NCBI RefSeq assembly: GCF_029338395.1
Contig: NZ_CP119809.1
Coordinates: 744,001-808,000 of the forward strand
From: Halorussus caseinilyticus
Lineage (GTDB): Archaea > Halobacteriota > Halobacteria > Halobacteriales > Haladaptataceae
Length of the DNA stretch: 64,000 nucleotides
Direction: 5' to 3'
Shown in pieces: positions 61,052 through 64,000 of the stretch; position 1 is the first letter of the stretch; the number at the start of each line of letters is the position of its first letter. A program made the translations under genes and the position numbers. The notes beneath the pieces are model-generated. The model was not told the origin of the DNA. It ran no database searches and saw nothing but the letters and a program-made list of their open reading frames with translations.

Positions 61052-64000
61052 TCCGCCCCGCTCTGCACCGCTCGCCCCGAGTCCTCACGGACTCGCGCCT
61101 CCGGCGGCGGCGAGTTGCGCACGTCCTCGCGGCCTTCCTCCGTCACGGCGCGCTCGTAGGCCTCGGGCATCACCTTCACGAACCGCTCCAGCACCGCGTC
61201 CCAGTTCGCCAGCAGTTCCTCGGCGCGCTCGCTGTCGGTGTAGGCCGCGTGGTTCTCCACGAGGCGGCGCAGGACGTTCTCGTCACGCTCCGACAGCGAG
61301 GTTTCGAGGCTGACCATCCCCTTGTTCACGCTCTCGGCGAAGTCGCCCGACTCGTCGAGAACGTACGCGACCCCGCCGCTCATCCCCGCGGCGAAGTTCT
61401 TGCCCGTCTCGCCCAGCACCGCCACGACGCCGCCGGTCATGTACTCGCAACCGTGGTCGCCGACGCCCTCCACGACGGCTTTCACGCCGGAGTTGCGGAC
61501 CGCGAACCGCTCGCCAGCGAGACCGTTGACGTAGACCTCGCCGCCGGTCGCGCCGTAGAGCGCGACGTTGCCGACCACGACGTTCTCAGTGGGGTCGTAG
61601 GCCGCCGACTCGGGCGTCGAGACGGCGATTCGTCCGCCCGAAAGCCCCTTGCCGAGGTAGTCGTTGGCCGCGCCGGTGAGGTGGAAGTCCACGCCCGACT
61701 GGAGGAACGCCCCGAAGCTCTGGCCCGCGGTGCCCCGGAAGTCCACGGAGAGCGTCCCGGTCGGTAGACCCTCTTCGCCGTGAACCTCGGAGATGCGCCC
61801 CGAGAGCATCGCGCCGACCGCGCGGTCCTCGTTGCCTATTTCGGTCTCGACGCTCGCGGGGTCGCCGTCTTCGACCGCACTCTCGGCGACTCCGAGCAGG
61901 TCCCGGTCGAGGTGGTCGGCTATCTCGTGGGTCTGCTCGCGGGTCTTGGTGCGCTGGGGACTCTCGGGGTCGCGGTCTCGGGGTTCCGCCACGACTCCCG
62001 AGAGGTCGAGAGTCCGGGCCTTCGGGTGGTCGGTCTCGCGCTGTTCGAGACACTCGACTTGACCGACCATCTCTTCGACCGTCTCGAAGCCGAGGTCGGC
62101 CATGATTTCCCGGAGTTCTTGGGCGATGAACGTCATGTAGTTGACCACGTGGTCGGGTTCGCCGGGGAACCGCTTGCGCAGGTCCTCGCGCTGGGTGGCG
62201 ACCCCGACAGGACAGGTGTTCTCGTGGCACTGGCGGGCCATCACGCACCCGGAGGTGACGAGACTCGCCGTGCCGAAGACGTACTCCTCGGCCCCGAGGA
62301 GGGCCGCGACTGCAACGTCGCGGCCCGTCTTCAGACCCCCGTCCACGCTCACGCGAATCCGCGAGCGCAGGCCGGTCTCCCGGAGCATCTGGTTGGCCTC
62401 CGCGAGACCCAACTCCCACGGCAGGCCCGCGTGCTTGATTGAGGTTCGGGGACTCGCTCCCGTGCCCCCGGAGTGACCCGAGACGTGAACCACGTCGGCG
62501 TTGGCCTTCGCCACGCCCGCGGCGATGGTCCCGATGCCGTCCTCCGAGACCAGTTTGACGTTCACGTCGGCGTCGGAGTTGGCCGACTTCAGGTCGTAGA
62601 CCAGCTGTTTGAGGTCCTCGATGGAGTAGATGTCGTGTTGGGGCGGCGGCGAGATGAGACCGACGCCGGGCGTGGCGTACCGGACGTGGGCAATCATCTC
62701 GTTGACCTTGCTCCCCGGCAGGTGGCCGCCCTCGCCGGGTTTAGACCCTTGGGCCATCTTGATTTGAATCTCCTCGGCGTTGGCGAGGTAGGCGCTGGTG
62801 ACGCCGAACCGCCCGGAGGCGACCTGCTTGACGTTGCACTCGCGTTCGGTGCCGAAGCGTTCGGGCGGTTCGCCGCCCTCTCCCGTGTTCGATTTCGCGC
62901 CGAGGCGGTTCATCGCAATCGCGTTGTTCTCGTGGGCCTCGGGCGACAGCGACCCGAGACTCATCGCGGCCGTCGAGAATCGCTCTACGATGTCCGAAAT
63001 CGGTTCGACTTCCTCGACCGGAATCGACTCGCGGCCCTCGCCGTCGAACGCCAGCAGGCCCCGGAGGGTCTGGGGACCGCCGTTCTGGTCGTCGGCGGCC
63101 TCGGCGAACTCGGCGTAGGCGTCCGAATCGTTCTCTCGGACCGCGCGCTGGAGGGTGCCGACCGTCTCGGGGTTCCACTGGTGGCGGCGGCCGTTCGAGC
63201 GATGCTCGAACTCGCCTTGGCGCTCGGGTTCGCTTCCCTCGCCGAACGCCGCGGCGTGGCGTTCGCGCAGGTCGGATTCGACGCCATCCGCGCCGACGCC
63301 CTCGGTCCGGGCGGGGGTGCCCTCGAAGTACTCCTCTACGAAGTCCGAGTCGAGTCCGACGGCCTCGAAGATTTGGGCACCGCGGTAGCTCTCGACCGTC
63401 GAGATGCCCATCTTCGCCATCGTCTTCTGGAGTCCGTCTTCGAGCGCACCGACGTAGGCGTCGATTGCGTCTGACTCGTCTGCACCCTCGGGTCCGGCCA
63501 CGATGTCCGCGATGGACTCGAACGCCAGCGTGGGGTTGACCGCGCCCGCGCCGTAGCCCACGAGACACGCGAGGTGGTGGACCGTCCGGGGGTCGCCCGA
63601 CTCCACGACGAGACCGGTGCGATTCCGGAGGCCGTTCCGGACGAGGTGGTGGTGGACCGCACCGGTCGCCAGCAGACTCGGAACCGCGAGTCTGTCAGGT
63701 CCCACGTCGCGGTCCGAGAGGACCAGAATCTCGGTGCCCGACTCGACCGCTTCGCTGGCCTCCCGGCGGACACGCTCGACCGCTGTTTCGAGGTCGGTGT
63801 CGGGGTCGTAGGTCAGGTCAACCGTCTCGGTCGGGAGGCCGCAGTCGCGGACCCCGGTCATCTCGGCGTCGGTCAGGACGGGCGAGTCCAGCACCAACTG
63901 GCGGGCGTGGTCGGGCGACTCCCCCAGCAGGTTGCGCTGGTTGCCCAACCGACTTTCGAGGCTGGTCACGCAGTCCTCGCGGATGTAGTCGATTGGCGGG
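61048..64000 (-). CDS. gltB: Glutamate synthase large subunit (partial, 5' end off the window)
   Basis: About 984 codons, open to the right edge, so the N-terminal glutaminase domain is missing. The reading continues upstream of the GTG at 63969 (PPIDYIREDC), which is internal. The central domain (GLPTETVDLTYDP) is followed by the FMN-binding synthase domain (MAQGSKPGEGGHLPGSKVN, VHVSGHSGGTGASPRTSIKH) and the Fe-S Cys cluster (CVMARQCHENTCPVGVATQ). The C-terminal GXGXG beta-helix (GMSGGVAYVLDESGDF) closes it. It transfers the amide of glutamine to 2-oxoglutarate. The stop overlaps the preceding convergent gene. Confidence 0.95.
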   Translation of the reverse strand, partial: PPIDYIREDCVTSLESRLGNQRNLLGESPDHARQLVLDSPVLTDAEMTGVRDCGLPTETVDLTYDPDTDLETAVERVRREASEAVESGTEILVLSDRDVGPDRLAVPSLLATGAVHHHLVRNGLRNRTGLVVESGDPRTVHHLACLVGYGAGAVNPTLAFESIADIVAGPEGADESDAIDAYVGALEDGLQKTMAKMGISTVESYRGAQIFEAVGLDSDFVEEYFEGTPARTEGVGADGVESDLRERHAAAFGEGSEPERQGEFEHRSNGRRHQWNPETVGTLQRAVRENDSDAYAEFAEAADDQNGGPQTLRGLLAFDGEGRESIPVEEVEPISDIVERFSTAAMSLGSLSPEAHENNAIAMNRLGAKSNTGEGGEPPERFGTERECNVKQVASGRFGVTSAYLANAEEIQIKMAQGSKPGEGGHLPGSKVNEMIAHVRYATPGVGLISPPPQHDIYSIEDLKQLVYDLKSANSDADVNVKLVSEDGIGTIAAGVAKANADVVHVSGHSGGTGASPRTSIKHAGLPWELGLAEANQMLRETGLRSRIRVSVDGGLKTGRDVAVAALLGAEEYVFGTASLVTSGCVMARQCHENTCPVGVATQREDLRKRFPGEPDHVVNYMTFIAQELREIMADLGFETVEEMVGQVECLEQRETDHPKARTLDLSGVVAEPRDRDPESPQRTKTREQTHEIADHLDRDLLGVAESAVEDGDPASVETEIGNEDRAVGAMLSGRISEVHGEEGLPTGTLSVDFRGTAGQSFGAFLQSGVDFHLTGAANDYLGKGLSGGRIAVSTPESAAYDPTENVVVGNVALYGATGGEVYVNGLAGERFAVRNSGVKAVVEGVGDHGCEYMTGGVVAVLGETGKNFAAGMSGGVAYVLDESGDFAESVNKGMVSLETSLSERDENVLRRLVENHAAYTDSERAEELLANWDAVLERFVKVMPEAYERAVTEEGREDVRNSPPPEARVREDSGRAVQSGAD

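Overview
The window is a high-GC chromosomal segment of an extremely halophilic archaeon (class Halobacteria). Four things point there: strongly acidic proteomes, archaeal information-processing genes (L44e, S27e, aIF2-alpha, Nop10, transcription factor S, NAC), sn-glycerol-1-phosphate dehydrogenase for archaeal lipids, and haloarchaea-type fusions (FolC-FolP, PurN-PurH). Many genes have near-leaderless starts just downstream of TATA-like boxes, and several secreted proteins carry twin-arginine signals. I cannot name the genus from sequence alone.

Layout. 0.1-8 kb: endonuclease V, a rhomboid protease with a zinc finger, a methyltransferase, a small coiled-coil protein, PolX, a Mut7-C protein, a membrane/zinc-ribbon protein and an MFS transporter. 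8-13 kb: secreted proteins (lipoprotein, an S8-like protease lacking its catalytic Asp, an alpha/beta hydrolase). 13.8-16 kb: the conserved translation operon rpl44e-rps27e-aif2a-nop10-pac2. 16-26 kb: regulators, a J-domain protein, a PIN protein, a phosphoesterase, an FAD oxidoreductase, tfs, and nac-trmI. 26-28.6 kb: a NYN protein and a decayed tandem pair of phosphoesterases.

28.7-31.0 kb is an accessory cassette of lower GC. It holds an ADP-ribosyltransferase-like protein, a helical unknown and a protein that looks SecB-like. I read it as a candidate archaeal toxin-antitoxin-chaperone (CmdTAC-like) system and the most interesting thing here.

31.3-37.1 kb is a tightly overlapping lysine operon dapA-dapB-dapD-lysA-dapF-dapE (succinylase route), with dapB broken by a one-base deletion in a C run. 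39.6-42.8 kb has divergent purB and purNH; 44.5-47.0 kb the folCP fusion; then a glycosyltransferase, a DUF7344-like regulator, a broken FG-GAP protein, an S9 peptidase, an ABC exporter pair, Nudix, DoxX, egsA, an epimerase and a GNAT. A markedly AT-rich membrane-protein gene (59.9-61.05 kb) precedes the C-terminal two thirds of glutamate synthase, which runs off the right edge.

The non-coding space is unusual. GC-rich, hairpin-bearing interspersed repeats recur near 19.8, 27.5, 44.3, 48.3 and 56.7 kb in both orientations, a second family is shared by 11.6 and 18.8 kb, and several repeats sit beside short tandem arrays and AT-rich patches. Five perfect short-loop palindromes lie just after stop codons and look like terminators. 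I saw no rRNA, tRNA, CRISPR array or complete insertion sequence.
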